Origin: UM-FILTER-33-9 sp964530235
GTDB taxonomy: Bacteria > Patescibacteriota > Microgenomatia > UBA1406 > GWC2-37-13
DNA length: 64,000 bases
Direction: 5' to 3'
Assembly: GCA_964530235.1 (NCBI GenBank)
Contig: CAZGYB010000002.1
Span: forward strand, 124,001-188,000
Under the pieces are notes generated by a model. That model saw nothing but the letters and a program-made list of their open reading frames with translations, was not told where the DNA came from and made no database searches. Made by a program: the position numbers and the translations under genes. Of the stretch, positions 14,609 through 22,069 are shown piece after piece; positions within the stretch are counted from its first letter, which is position 1, and every line of letters starts with the position of its first letter.

Positions 14609-14681
14609 GGGCCGATAGCTTAATTGGTAGAGCACTGCATTCGCATTGCAGAGGTTGAGGGTTCAAGTCCCTTTCGGTCCA
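14609..14681 (+). tRNA. tRNA-Ala(CGC)
   Basis: GGGCCGA pairs with TCGGTCC and contains the G3-U70 wobble that defines tRNA-Ala. The anticodon arm CTGCA-TTCGCAT-TGCAG gives CGC, and the T arm is GAGGG-TTCAAGT-CCCTT. CCA is not encoded. No clear promoter is seen, so it may be transcribed together with tRNA-Arg through the repeat region. Confidence 0.94.
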
Positions 14682-14697
14682 CAGTTCCGGCGGGCAG

Positions 14698-14733
14698 ATT
14701 GACTAGTCGCCGGTTCGATTCCGGCTAGGTCCA
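14698..14733 (+). pseudogene. Remnant of a tRNA 3' half
   Basis: A perfect T arm GCCGG-TTCGATT-CCGGC (14709-14725) is followed by TAGGTCC-A, which looks like the 3' acceptor strand of a tRNA. The matching 5' half (GGACCTA and an anticodon arm) is missing. It sits 17 bp after tRNA-Ala, so it is probably a leftover of a deleted or rearranged tRNA gene. Confidence 0.6.
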
Positions 14734-14782
14734 CCCTCCGTCTCGTAACGTAAGACTTCGCATGGCAAGCCACATGAAAAAA

Positions 14783-14791
14783 TGCTAAAAT
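14783..14791 (+). promoter_or_regulatory. Extended -10 of tRNA-Ile
   Basis: TGC-TAAAAT ends 12 nt before the tRNA, in the same arrangement as the other tRNA promoters here. Confidence 0.45.
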
Positions 14792-14803
14792 AGCAAATAG
14801 CAA

Positions 14804-14875
14804 GCGTCTGTAGCTCAGCGGTAGAGCGCTACTCTTATAAAGTAGATGTCCTTGGTCCGAATCCAAGCAGACGCA
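14804..14875 (+). tRNA. tRNA-Ile(UAU)
   Basis: GCGTCTG pairs with CAGACGC, with discriminator A. The anticodon arm is CTACT-CTTATAA-AGTAG, giving UAU, which reads AUA directly. Most bacteria read AUA with a CAU tRNA whose C34 is changed to lysidine by TilS; a UAU anticodon is rare. The T loop reads TCCGAAT, with C where position 55 (normally U, pseudouridine) should be. All stems pair, so the gene looks functional. Confidence 0.88.
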
Positions 14876-14887
14876 CCCATGAATACC

Positions 14888-14896
14888 TGATATAAT
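14888..14896 (+). promoter_or_regulatory. Extended -10 of tRNA-Phe
   Basis: TGA-TATAAT ends 18 nt before the tRNA. Confidence 0.5.
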
Positions 14897-14914
14897 AAAC
14901 GGGTATTTATGATT

Positions 14915-14987
14915 GCCGAGATAGCCAAGGTGGTCACGGCGGGAGTCTGAAAAACTTCAGATGTCAGTTCGACTCTGACTCTCGGCA
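14915..14987 (+). tRNA. tRNA-Phe(GAA)
   Basis: GCCGAGA pairs with TCTCGGC, with discriminator A. The anticodon arm GGAGT-CTGAAAA-ACTTC gives GAA, and the T arm is GTCAG-TTCGACT-CTGAC. CCA is not encoded. Its last 17 bases plus the next 3 are repeated exactly 109 bp downstream. Confidence 0.94.
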
Positions 14988-15099
14988 CACTTCGACTCGC
15001 AATGCTCGCTCAGTGCGAGCAACAATAGACGAAGAATACTTGAGTCAGAGGAGAAGTTTACCCTGAACGAAGTTGAAGGGACTCTGACTCTCGGCACAC
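14971..15099. repeat. 20-bp direct repeat of the tRNA-Phe 3' end around an 89-bp segment
   Basis: The 20 bp at 14971-14990 (end of tRNA-Phe plus CAC) occur again at 15080-15099, directly before tRNA-Gly. The 89 bp between hold inverted sequence (GAGTCAGAG at 15042-15050 can pair with CTCTGACTC at 15082-15090) and CCCTGAACGAAGTTGAAGGG-type palindrome. Duplication of a tRNA 3' end is what site-specific integration at a tRNA leaves behind, so this could be a worn attL/attR pair around a nearly deleted element. A slipped duplication is the alternative. Confidence 0.65.
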
Positions 15100-15100
15100 C

Positions 15101-15175
15101 GCGGTGGTAGTTCAGCGGTAGAATGTCTCCTTGCCAAGGAGAAGGTCGCCGGTTCAAATCCGGTCCACCGCTCCA
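15101..15175 (+). tRNA. tRNA-Gly(GCC), CCA encoded
   Basis: GCGGTGG pairs with CCACCGC, with discriminator U, and CCA follows in the DNA (15173-15175); the other tRNAs here lack it. The anticodon arm TCTCC-TTGCCAA-GGAGA gives GCC, and the T arm is GCCGG-TTCAAAT-CCGGT. The mature end lies 8 bp before the radical SAM start codon. Confidence 0.95.
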
Positions 15176-15183
15176 GAGTTTAT

Positions 15184-16056
15184 ATGAATCAGCAGATTGA
15201 AAATCATCTAAAGTCCGTCCTCCAACATCTGTATATCAATCCTCTTGAAAAATGCAACCTCAGATGTAAAATCTGTTATACAAAAAAAACCAACGATATT
15301 CTCAGTGAAAATCAGATTTTAAACTTTATTAAACGGTATCAAAAGGAGATAGAACTGAAAGTCATTACATTTTGCGGTGGAGAAGTCATGGCTCTTCCCT
15401 ATTTTCCTCGCTTAGTGAACAAGCTTGCAAAACAAGGTATTTTCATCCAGATAATCACAAATGGAACTCTTGATGTCCTTGTCAAGTTCAAACATCCAAA
15501 CAACGTTAATCTTATCGTATCGATTGACGGTCCGGAAAAATATCACGACACAAATAGAGGAACTGGTACATTCAAAAAAAGTATTGCATTTTTAATGCGC
15601 GGGAAATTATTAGGGTTTCATACTGAAATATTCTCCATAGTAACAAAACAAAATTTTCCTTTAATTCCTGAGTTTGAAATCAGTATGAGACAACTTGGTT
15701 ATCATGAAATAACCTATCACCCACGAAAACCTCTTTCCTATTTATCTGTTCATCCCATTTCCAACATAACAGGACAAACCGCTGGTTTTGACTTTTTAGC
15801 CGATGACGAAATCAAACGTCTCATGCGAACAAAAAAAACATTTCCTCCGAGAACACTTGGCTGTTACCAGATTGCTCTCGTATCAAACGGATCTGTCTAC
15901 GGTTGCTGTGAGGGTTTTGATCGTTTAGGATACATTGATGATCCTATACTTAGCCTTATCCAAAATCTAGAGAAAAAAATCAGCGGACCGTGCCTCGGAT
16001 GTTACCAGCCAAATTTTATGTGTGGATTAAAATCGCAATTTAACAATAGAATATGA
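15184..16056 (+). CDS. Radical SAM protein with C-terminal SPASM/twitch-like cysteines
   Basis: This 290-residue protein binds a 4Fe-4S cluster and SAM through CNLRCKIC (C24, C28, C31, the CX3CX2C motif) and FCGGE. Towards the C-terminus more cysteines occur in LGCYQIAL, YGCCEGF, GPCLGCYQ and FMCG, a pattern seen in SPASM or twitch domains that hold an extra cluster and act on peptides or proteins. It is not a lysine 2,3-aminomutase, although its stop overlaps the EpmA-like start by 4 bp. The two products are therefore made from one mRNA and may act on one substrate. The ATG is 8 bp after tRNA-Gly, so tRNA processing would leave an almost leaderless mRNA. The reaction is unknown. Confidence 0.82.
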   Translation: MNQQIENHLKSVLQHLYINPLEKCNLRCKICYTKKTNDILSENQILNFIKRYQKEIELKVITFCGGEVMALPYFPRLVNKLAKQGIFIQIITNGTLDVLVKFKHPNNVNLIVSIDGPEKYHDTNRGTGTFKKSIAFLMRGKLLGFHTEIFSIVTKQNFPLIPEFEISMRQLGYHEITYHPRKPLSYLSVHPISNITGQTAGFDFLADDEIKRLMRTKKTFPPRTLGCYQIALVSNGSVYGCCEGFDRLGYIDDPILSLIQNLEKKISGPCLGCYQPNFMCGLKSQFNNRI

Positions 16057-17009
16057 AACAAACAAATATTTTGCTTAGCCGGGAAAATATTATACGATCA
16101 ATCCGCGATTTTTTTTACTCCAGATCTTTTCATGAAATTGTCATTCCGGTACTAAACACTGCAGTTCCTCAAGAACCCAACATTTATCCTTTTTCAACAA
16201 TCTGGAATAAGAAAGGAAAAAAGAAAGTGCTTTATCTTTCCACTTCTCCAGAGCGCAGACTTAAACAAATGATTGCACAAGGATATGAAAACTGCTTTGG
16301 CATCGGCTCATCGTTTCGTAATCTCGAAGACAGCGGATCACTTCATACCCCTGAATTTTTAATGCTCGAGTGGTACTGTAAAAATAATTCATATCTTGAT
16401 ATTATGACCCAAACAGAGCAACTTCTCAAAACAGTCCAGGAGAAGCTCGCGTTCTCTCACTGTTTTTTTATTGATAACACAAAACCGTATAAAAGATTGT
16501 CATTACCGTCACTGTTCAACCACTATCTGAACATAGATTTCAATGATTTATTGCGTAAAGAAACAATTCTCTTTCGTATTGCAGATCAAAAGGGATATAA
16601 AACCGCAAACTCAAGTTGGGAGGAGCTGTATAATCAGCTGTTTGCGAATGAAATTGAAACCCGACTCCCTGCTGAACCTCTATTTCTTACTGATTTTCCA
16701 AGCAGGATTTCTCCTCTGTGCAAACCCAAAGAAAATAATCCTCTTCTTGCAGAGCGGTTTGAACTGTATGTAAACAAAGTCGAAATCGCCAACGGAAATA
16801 CAGAAAATACAGATTGGACTGCGATTAAAAATCGGTTTATGATCGAGCGAAAAAAACACAATTCTCATCAGCCAATCGATTCTCATTTCCTAAACGCAAT
16901 AAAAAAAATGCACAATACTCCTTATGCTGGAATCGGACTTGGTATAGACAGATTAACCCTAATACTTAGTGGAGAAAACAATCTCAAAGATCTCCAGACT
17001 CTGACCTGA
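16053..17009 (+). CDS. EpmA-like class II lysyl-tRNA-synthetase paralog (EF-P lysine ligase family)
   Basis: This 318-residue protein is a class II aminoacyl-tRNA synthetase catalytic core without the anticodon-binding domain, the same size as EpmA (PoxA/GenX). Motif 2 reads FRNLEDSGSLHTPEFLMLEWY (from about 88), and motif 3 is AGIGLGIDRLTLIL near the C-terminus. EpmA joins beta-lysine, made by the radical SAM enzyme EpmB, to a lysine of elongation factor P. Here the partner gene is also radical SAM but of another subfamily, and no EF-P or EpmB is in the window. It could charge EF-P, another protein, or a free molecule with lysine or another amino acid. Family is certain; substrate is not. 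Confidence 0.85.
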   Translation: MKQTNILLSRENIIRSIRDFFYSRSFHEIVIPVLNTAVPQEPNIYPFSTIWNKKGKKKVLYLSTSPERRLKQMIAQGYENCFGIGSSFRNLEDSGSLHTPEFLMLEWYCKNNSYLDIMTQTEQLLKTVQEKLAFSHCFFIDNTKPYKRLSLPSLFNHYLNIDFNDLLRKETILFRIADQKGYKTANSSWEELYNQLFANEIETRLPAEPLFLTDFPSRISPLCKPKENNPLLAERFELYVNKVEIANGNTENTDWTAIKNRFMIERKKHNSHQPIDSHFLNAIKKMHNTPYAGIGLGIDRLTLILSGENNLKDLQTLT

Positions 17010-17012
17010 TTA

Positions 17013-17786
17013 CTATAAGAAAAAAAGAAGAAATCCAAGAATTATTCGATACACAGCAAAAGGAACGAGGGTATTTTTTTGAACATATCCGATAAACCAC
17101 CGAATTACTCCAAAAGCTACTAAAAACGAAGTAAAAAACCCGAGCATGAGTACGGGAACCAAATCAAACGAATGAATAAGGATGTTTCTCATTTTAACAA
17201 TATCGAGAACCGATGCAGCCAAAATAGTAGGCACCGCAAGAAAAAATGAATATTCCGCTGCGTCACTCCGACTAAATCCCAGCAGCATCATCCCTACCAT
17301 AATAATACCCGAACGCGAAACTCCAGGAATAACTGCTAGACTTTGAAATAAACCCACTAAAAAAGCGTTTCTATCTCCCATCTGTGTCAACAATTTTACT
17401 TCAGCACGTTTTTTTCTACGGATAAGTTCTTCCGCAATGATAAAAAAAACTCCAACCCCAACTAAAGCAAAAGAAATCAGCAGATACGATTCAAAGAAAA
17501 TCCCTTTAATTATTTTATACAGAAAAAATCCGATAATTACAGTTGGCAGAAATGAAATAAATAGTTTTTTGATAATCTCCGGATGCTTCCGAACATACTT
17601 TATGTAAGAAATCATAACTGCAAATATTGCGCCAGATTGAATAAATACCTCAAAAAATTTCACAAAATCTGTTTGGGGAATGCGAAAAATCTTTGATGTT
17701 ATGAGCAAATGAGCAGTCGAAGAAATCGGCAAAAACTCAGTTAATCCTTCAATAACTCCCAAAACAATCGCATGGAATATATTCAT
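17013..17786 (-). CDS. uppP: Undecaprenyl-diphosphatase UppP (BacA)
   Basis: This 257-residue, about eight-helix protein has both family motifs: EGLTEFLPISSTAHLL (13-28) and PGVSRSG in the second half, which supply the catalytic Glu, Ser, His and Arg. It removes a phosphate from undecaprenyl diphosphate so the carrier can return for wall and surface-glycan synthesis. This matches the many polyprenyl-dependent glycosyltransferases around it. It is convergent with the EpmA-like gene (3 bp between) and divergent from the GT4 gene, with which it shares a compact two-way promoter. Confidence 0.95.
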   Translation of the reverse strand: MNIFHAIVLGVIEGLTEFLPISSTAHLLITSKIFRIPQTDFVKFFEVFIQSGAIFAVMISYIKYVRKHPEIIKKLFISFLPTVIIGFFLYKIIKGIFFESYLLISFALVGVGVFFIIAEELIRRKKRAEVKLLTQMGDRNAFLVGLFQSLAVIPGVSRSGIIMVGMMLLGFSRSDAAEYSFFLAVPTILAASVLDIVKMRNILIHSFDLVPVLMLGFFTSFLVAFGVIRWFIGYVQKNTLVPFAVYRIILGFLLFFL

Positions 17787-17798
17787 AAATGTAAATAG

Positions 17799-17804
17799 TA
17801 TAAT
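17799..17804. promoter_or_regulatory. Two-way -10 region between uppP and the GT4 gene
   Basis: AGTATAATATACT is nearly self-complementary: it reads TATAAT towards the GT4 gene (ATG at 17820) and TATACT towards uppP (ATG at 17786). One short palindrome can therefore serve both directions. Confidence 0.5.
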
Positions 17805-17819
17805 ATACTATTCAATTTC

Positions 17820-18938
17820 ATGAAGGTTGCACTTGTCCATGACCAGTTAAGAGAATTCGGAGGAGCTGAACGGGTTCTAGTAGTTCTAAAGGAGCTATTT
17901 CCGCAGGCTGACATTTACACATCAACACACTCTCTCAGCTCTCTTGGAAAACACGCAGAAAGCATGAAAAACTGGCATATTCACTCTTCTTGGTTTGGTA
18001 GAATACCCTTGATCAACAAGCTTTACTCTCCGCTTCGATTTCTTACTCCTTTCATTTGGGAATCATTCGATTTTTCACCATATGACCTTGTCATATCATC
18101 AACGGGTTCGTGGATGTGCAAAGGAATCAAAACGAAAAAACCAACCGTCCATATAAGTTACATTCATCATCCTCCACGATACTTATACGGATATGAGACA
18201 GCGATTGAATGGCAGAAGTATCTTCCTATCAAAATATACGGAATTTTTATCAACCATTTTTTACGAATGTGGGATTTTACTGCATCTCAAAGACCTGAAT
18301 TTCTTATTGCGAACTCTATTGAAACTCAAAAACGAATTGAAAAATTCTATCGTCGCTCCTCAACTGTTATCTACCCCCCTGTCCGCATCCCTTTAAAAAC
18401 TAACAACTATCAACTTACAGCTTACAACTATTACATTACCGTTTCCCGCCTTGCACGGGCTAAACATATTGAAATATTAATCCAAGCTGCAAATCACGAA
18501 AAATTTCGATTAATAATCGTTGGAACCGGAAGAAATGAAACATATCTGAAATCTCTGGCCGGGCCAACAGTCGAATTTCTTGGAAACATACCAGATAAAA
18601 AGCTGACCCGTTTGTATCAAAATGCAAAAGCATTTTTATTTGCTTCAGTTGATGAAGAGTTCGGGATTGCCCCTGTTGAAGCAATGGGATGTGGCACTCC
18701 TGTTATCGCATACGCCTCCGGAGGACTTCTTGAAACAGTACGGGAAGGGTTCAATGGATATCTGTTTCATGAACTATCACAGAAATCGCTCATTCGAAAA
18801 GTAAAAAAGATTGAGTCCCTTTCACAATCATTATATGTGCAGATGAGAAATAATGCACGTAAAGAAGCAGAGAAATATTCAGAAAACGTTTTTAAGAAAA
18901 AAATGACTGTCTTTATCGAGGCAAAGGTCAAATCTTAA
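17820..18938 (+). CDS. GT4-family (GT-B fold) glycosyltransferase
   Basis: This 372-residue enzyme has an N-terminal acceptor domain beginning KVALVHDQLREFGGAERVL and a C-terminal donor domain with VSRLARAKHIEILI and the EX7E region DEEFGIAPVEAMGCGTPVI. The YIHHPPRYLYGYE block is common in GT4 enzymes of surface-polysaccharide loci (mannosyl- or rhamnosyl-type). It uses a sugar nucleotide in the cytoplasm. It is the first GT of this stretch and is separated from the main cluster by the MacAB genes. Confidence 0.9.
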   Translation: MKVALVHDQLREFGGAERVLVVLKELFPQADIYTSTHSLSSLGKHAESMKNWHIHSSWFGRIPLINKLYSPLRFLTPFIWESFDFSPYDLVISSTGSWMCKGIKTKKPTVHISYIHHPPRYLYGYETAIEWQKYLPIKIYGIFINHFLRMWDFTASQRPEFLIANSIETQKRIEKFYRRSSTVIYPPVRIPLKTNNYQLTAYNYYITVSRLARAKHIEILIQAANHEKFRLIIVGTGRNETYLKSLAGPTVEFLGNIPDKKLTRLYQNAKAFLFASVDEEFGIAPVEAMGCGTPVIAYASGGLLETVREGFNGYLFHELSQKSLIRKVKKIESLSQSLYVQMRNNARKEAEKYSENVFKKKMTVFIEAKVKS

Positions 18939-18952
18939 ATATTTTACATAAT

Positions 18953-20161
18953 TTATTCATACCGGATTGCCTCCATCGGAGATAGTTGAGCAGCTTTGCG
19001 TGCCGGAAATACACCGAAAAAAATACCGATGAAAGATGAGGTACCAACAGCAATTAAAACGGCATTTAAATCTATATACGCAGGAAAAATATTACGTATA
19101 AGATACACAAGAAACAGAGAAATCAACAAACCCATTATCCCACCAATTAAGGACAGAAGAACCGATTCAATCAAAAACTGATAAAGAATATCTTTCTCAT
19201 GGGCGCCGAGTGCCCTGCGAATACCTATTTCACGAATTCTCTCAGTCACTGAAACATACATGATATTCATAATGCCGATACCACCAACAATAAGCGAAAC
19301 AGCCCCGATTGCTACTAAAACTGTATTCAAAATCCCAAATATTGATGTAATGGTTGAAATGAATTCTTTTGAGTCTGCAACGGTAAAATCGTCAACACTG
19401 TACCGTTTTTTCATTATATCAATTGTTTGACCCTTAAATTGTTCCACTGCGTTTTCGCTCGGAGCTTTCAGGATGTAATTCGAAACAATTTTTTCCGGAT
19501 TAAACGCATATGCGGACTTCAACGGCATATAAATAAATTTGTCAAAGTTTGGTCCGCCAAACCCACCTCCCCCTTTCGACTTCAACACACCGATTATTTT
19601 GTAATTTTGACCCTCAAGACGAATATTTTTATTTAGCGCGAGAAGCGAGCTGACAAACAGCTTATCAATAATTGCAGGACCGACAACTACTACTTTTGCC
19701 CGCTTTTCAACATCTGTTTTATCAAAAGAACGACCTATTTCCAATTCTAGATTCCTCACCGGGAAAATATCCGCAGTTGTTGCATATAAATTTCCGTACT
19801 CGGTTTTTGCACCTGCTTCTGCTTTGATTGCTTTCATAAAAACAGGAACTATATATTCGGCTGTCCGAATTTTTTTTAAATTTATACCATCCTGCTCATC
19901 AAACTTGATGGGACTCATAGCTGGAGAAAATCCACCTCCCCCTCCCCGACTGAAAATTTGACCGGGAATAATATAAATTAAATTTGTTCCCAAACTGTCA
20001 AACGAACTCTGTATAAAGGTTTTTAATCCCAAACCAAAAGAAATAAGTAATACCACTGATGCTACTCCGATAAGTATTCCCAGGGACGTTAAAAAAGTTC
20101 TCACTTTATTGCGCATAAGATCTTTCAGGGCAGACTCAAAAATAAAGTTAAGATATTTCAT
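18953..20161 (-). CDS. MacB-like ABC transporter permease (second copy)
   Basis: This 402-residue protein has an N-terminal helix near residues 20-45 (TSLGILIGVASVVLLISFGL), a large extracytoplasmic MacB periplasmic-core domain (about 45-270) and three C-terminal helices including GGIGIMNIMYVSVTERIREIGIRRALGA, the FtsX/MacB signature. A Gly-rich GGGGGF stretch lies in the outer domain. It lies 27 bp after its paralog and shares the same order of motifs. MacB-type pumps work by mechanotransmission and move substrates outside the membrane. The two permeases may pair with each other. Confidence 0.9.
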   Translation of the reverse strand: MKYLNFIFESALKDLMRNKVRTFLTSLGILIGVASVVLLISFGLGLKTFIQSSFDSLGTNLIYIIPGQIFSRGGGGGFSPAMSPIKFDEQDGINLKKIRTAEYIVPVFMKAIKAEAGAKTEYGNLYATTADIFPVRNLELEIGRSFDKTDVEKRAKVVVVGPAIIDKLFVSSLLALNKNIRLEGQNYKIIGVLKSKGGGGFGGPNFDKFIYMPLKSAYAFNPEKIVSNYILKAPSENAVEQFKGQTIDIMKKRYSVDDFTVADSKEFISTITSIFGILNTVLVAIGAVSLIVGGIGIMNIMYVSVTERIREIGIRRALGAHEKDILYQFLIESVLLSLIGGIMGLLISLFLVYLIRNIFPAYIDLNAVLIAVGTSSFIGIFFGVFPARKAAQLSPMEAIRYE

Positions 20162-20188
20162 AAGGTTATATTGTAATACATAAGAAAT

Positions 20189-21391
20189 TTATTCGTACCT
20201 TATTGCATCTATTGGAGAAAGATCCGCTGCTCGTTTTGCAGGGAATACTCCAAAAACTACTCCTATACATGACGATACCCCCAAGGCAAGAAGGATGGAC
20301 CTTAAATCTAAATAAGCCGGAAACAAAGGCTGTACAAAATACACAACGATCGCAGAAAGTAATATTCCCGACAGTCCACCAATTAAAGATAGAAGAATCG
20401 ATTCACATAAAAAATGGTATAAAATATCTTTTTTTAACGCTCCCAACGACCTTCGAATACCTATTTCCTTTGTCCGCTCAGATACTGAAACATACATTAT
20501 ATTCATGATTCCAACTCCTCCAACAACAAGTGATATGGCGGAAATGGCTACTAATACAAGATTTAGAACATTAAAAATCTGTGTTATAGTAGACATTATT
20601 TCTGATTGATCAATAACAGTAAACTTCTTTTCATCATATCTCTTTACGAGAACATTTTGAAGATCGCGTTTCACAACATCGATTACCAGTTTTGAACTTG
20701 CTTTAATATAAATTCCGTAGTACTTTTTATCCGGGTTAAAAGCGTAAATAGACGGTGCTGATACAAATACGTGGGAATCCATATCTCCACCTCCCAAACC
20801 ACCACCACCCTTAGATTGATAAACACCGATTATTTTAAAACTCTGTCCTTCTATTTCCGCATTTTTTCCAACCGCAAACCCTTTGTTTCCAAATAGTTTT
20901 TCTGCAATTCTCGGACTTATAACAATATACTTCGACTTCTTTTCCCCATCACGGTGTTCCAGCAACCTCCCTACATCAACTTTTAAGTTCATAATGCTAT
21001 TGATTTCATCATAGGAAGCAAGTAATTCAACTATTTCAGCCTTTCCATTCGCTTCTATCTCAACTCCTGGCTTCGAAAAAACCGGTGCTACTGCTTCAAT
21101 ATTCCTAACCCGTTTCACTCGGAATACATCCTTGTCATCAAATTTAAGTCCACCGATCATTCCTCCACCCGAGACCAATGCTTTTTTATTCCCAGGCAGA
21201 ATATAAATGAGATTTGCTCCAAGACTGTCAAGCTGATCAGAAATATATTTTTTTAGTCCAAGCCCCAACGCTAGCATAAGTACTACTGCCATAACCCCGA
21301 TGAGAATCCCCAATGATGTAAGAAACGTTCTCCCTTTGTTGCGAGAAAAGTCAAAAAATGACTCTGCGATAAGAAAACGAAAATAGTTCAT
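20189..21391 (-). CDS. MacB-like ABC transporter permease (first copy)
   Basis: This 400-residue paralog of the downstream permease has the same first helix (TSLGILIGVMAVVLMLALGL), outer MacB-core domain with a KGGGGLGGG stretch, and VGIMNIMYVSVSERTKEIGIRRSLGA before the last helices. It overlaps the ATPase stop by 4 bp (ATGA), so ATPase and permease are translationally coupled. In E. coli MacB the ATPase and permease are one chain; here they are separate. Confidence 0.9.
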   Translation of the reverse strand: MNYFRFLIAESFFDFSRNKGRTFLTSLGILIGVMAVVLMLALGLGLKKYISDQLDSLGANLIYILPGNKKALVSGGGMIGGLKFDDKDVFRVKRVRNIEAVAPVFSKPGVEIEANGKAEIVELLASYDEINSIMNLKVDVGRLLEHRDGEKKSKYIVISPRIAEKLFGNKGFAVGKNAEIEGQSFKIIGVYQSKGGGGLGGGDMDSHVFVSAPSIYAFNPDKKYYGIYIKASSKLVIDVVKRDLQNVLVKRYDEKKFTVIDQSEIMSTITQIFNVLNLVLVAISAISLVVGGVGIMNIMYVSVSERTKEIGIRRSLGALKKDILYHFLCESILLSLIGGLSGILLSAIVVYFVQPLFPAYLDLRSILLALGVSSCIGVVFGVFPAKRAADLSPIDAIRYE

Positions 21392-22065
21392 GTATCTATA
21401 GTCCCATCCTTTATACGGATAATCCTATTGGTATGTTTTGCAATCGTCTCGTCATGAGTGACGATAACAACGGTAATTTTTTCATCTCTATTTAGTTCTT
21501 TGAGAAGTTTAAGAATCTCAGAACCGCTTTTCGAATCCAAGTTTCCGGTAGGTTCATCTGCAAGAATAAGTTGCGGACTCATTATTAAAGAACGAGCAAT
21601 CGCAACTCTCTGTTGTTGACCTCCAGATATTTTGTTTGGATAACTGTGTTCCTTTCCGCTCAGACCAAAACGATCGATAAGATACTTCGCTTTTTCCTGA
21701 GGGTTGTACGATAGTTTTTTTCGGACATACACGGTTGGGAGCAGAATGTTTTCAAGAATCGTAAGTTTGTTGATCAAATTAAACTGTTGAAAAACAAATC
21801 CAACAAATTCACTTCGCATTGTCGACAGCTCATCATCAGAAAACTGCGCAACATCTTTTTCGTTTAAATAAACGTTCCCTTTTGTCGGTTTATCTAATAA
21901 TCCGACGATATGCATAAGCGTGGATTTACCACTCCCAGAAGGACCCATGATACTGAGTAATTCACCTGAATATATGGCGGTGCTTACATCTTTTAACGCC
22001 TGAAAAAGAGTTTCGCCCATCTTATACTCTTTCCAAACACGTTCAACACGAACAATATCTTTCAT
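21388..22065 (-). CDS. MacB/LolD-type ABC transporter ATPase
   Basis: This 225-residue protein has Walker A GPSGSGKST (41-49), a Q-loop VFQQFN, the signature ISGGQQQRVAIARSL, Walker B LILADEPTGNLD and the H-switch VTHD. The linker and length match the MacB/LolD/FtsE group. It powers the two permeases downstream. It lies 4 bp after the fusion-protein gene. Confidence 0.93.
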   Translation of the reverse strand: MKDIVRVERVWKEYKMGETLFQALKDVSTAIYSGELLSIMGPSGSGKSTLMHIVGLLDKPTKGNVYLNEKDVAQFSDDELSTMRSEFVGFVFQQFNLINKLTILENILLPTVYVRKKLSYNPQEKAKYLIDRFGLSGKEHSYPNKISGGQQQRVAIARSLIMSPQLILADEPTGNLDSKSGSEILKLLKELNRDEKITVVIVTHDETIAKHTNRIIRIKDGTIDT

Positions 22066-22069
22066 AAAA

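Noticed and set aside
14663..14866. Minus-strand open frame over the tRNA cluster (contains DLAGIEPATS)
   Set aside because: This peptide is the well-known false translation of tRNA genes; the frame covers tRNA-Ala, the tRNA remnant and tRNA-Ile.
14957..15157. Minus-strand open frame over tRNA-Phe and tRNA-Gly
   Set aside because: It overlaps two tRNA genes and shows no protein-like features.
18953..21391. The two MacB permeases as a split or frameshifted single gene
   Set aside because: Each has the full helix and core-domain layout with its own start and stop; they are paralogs.
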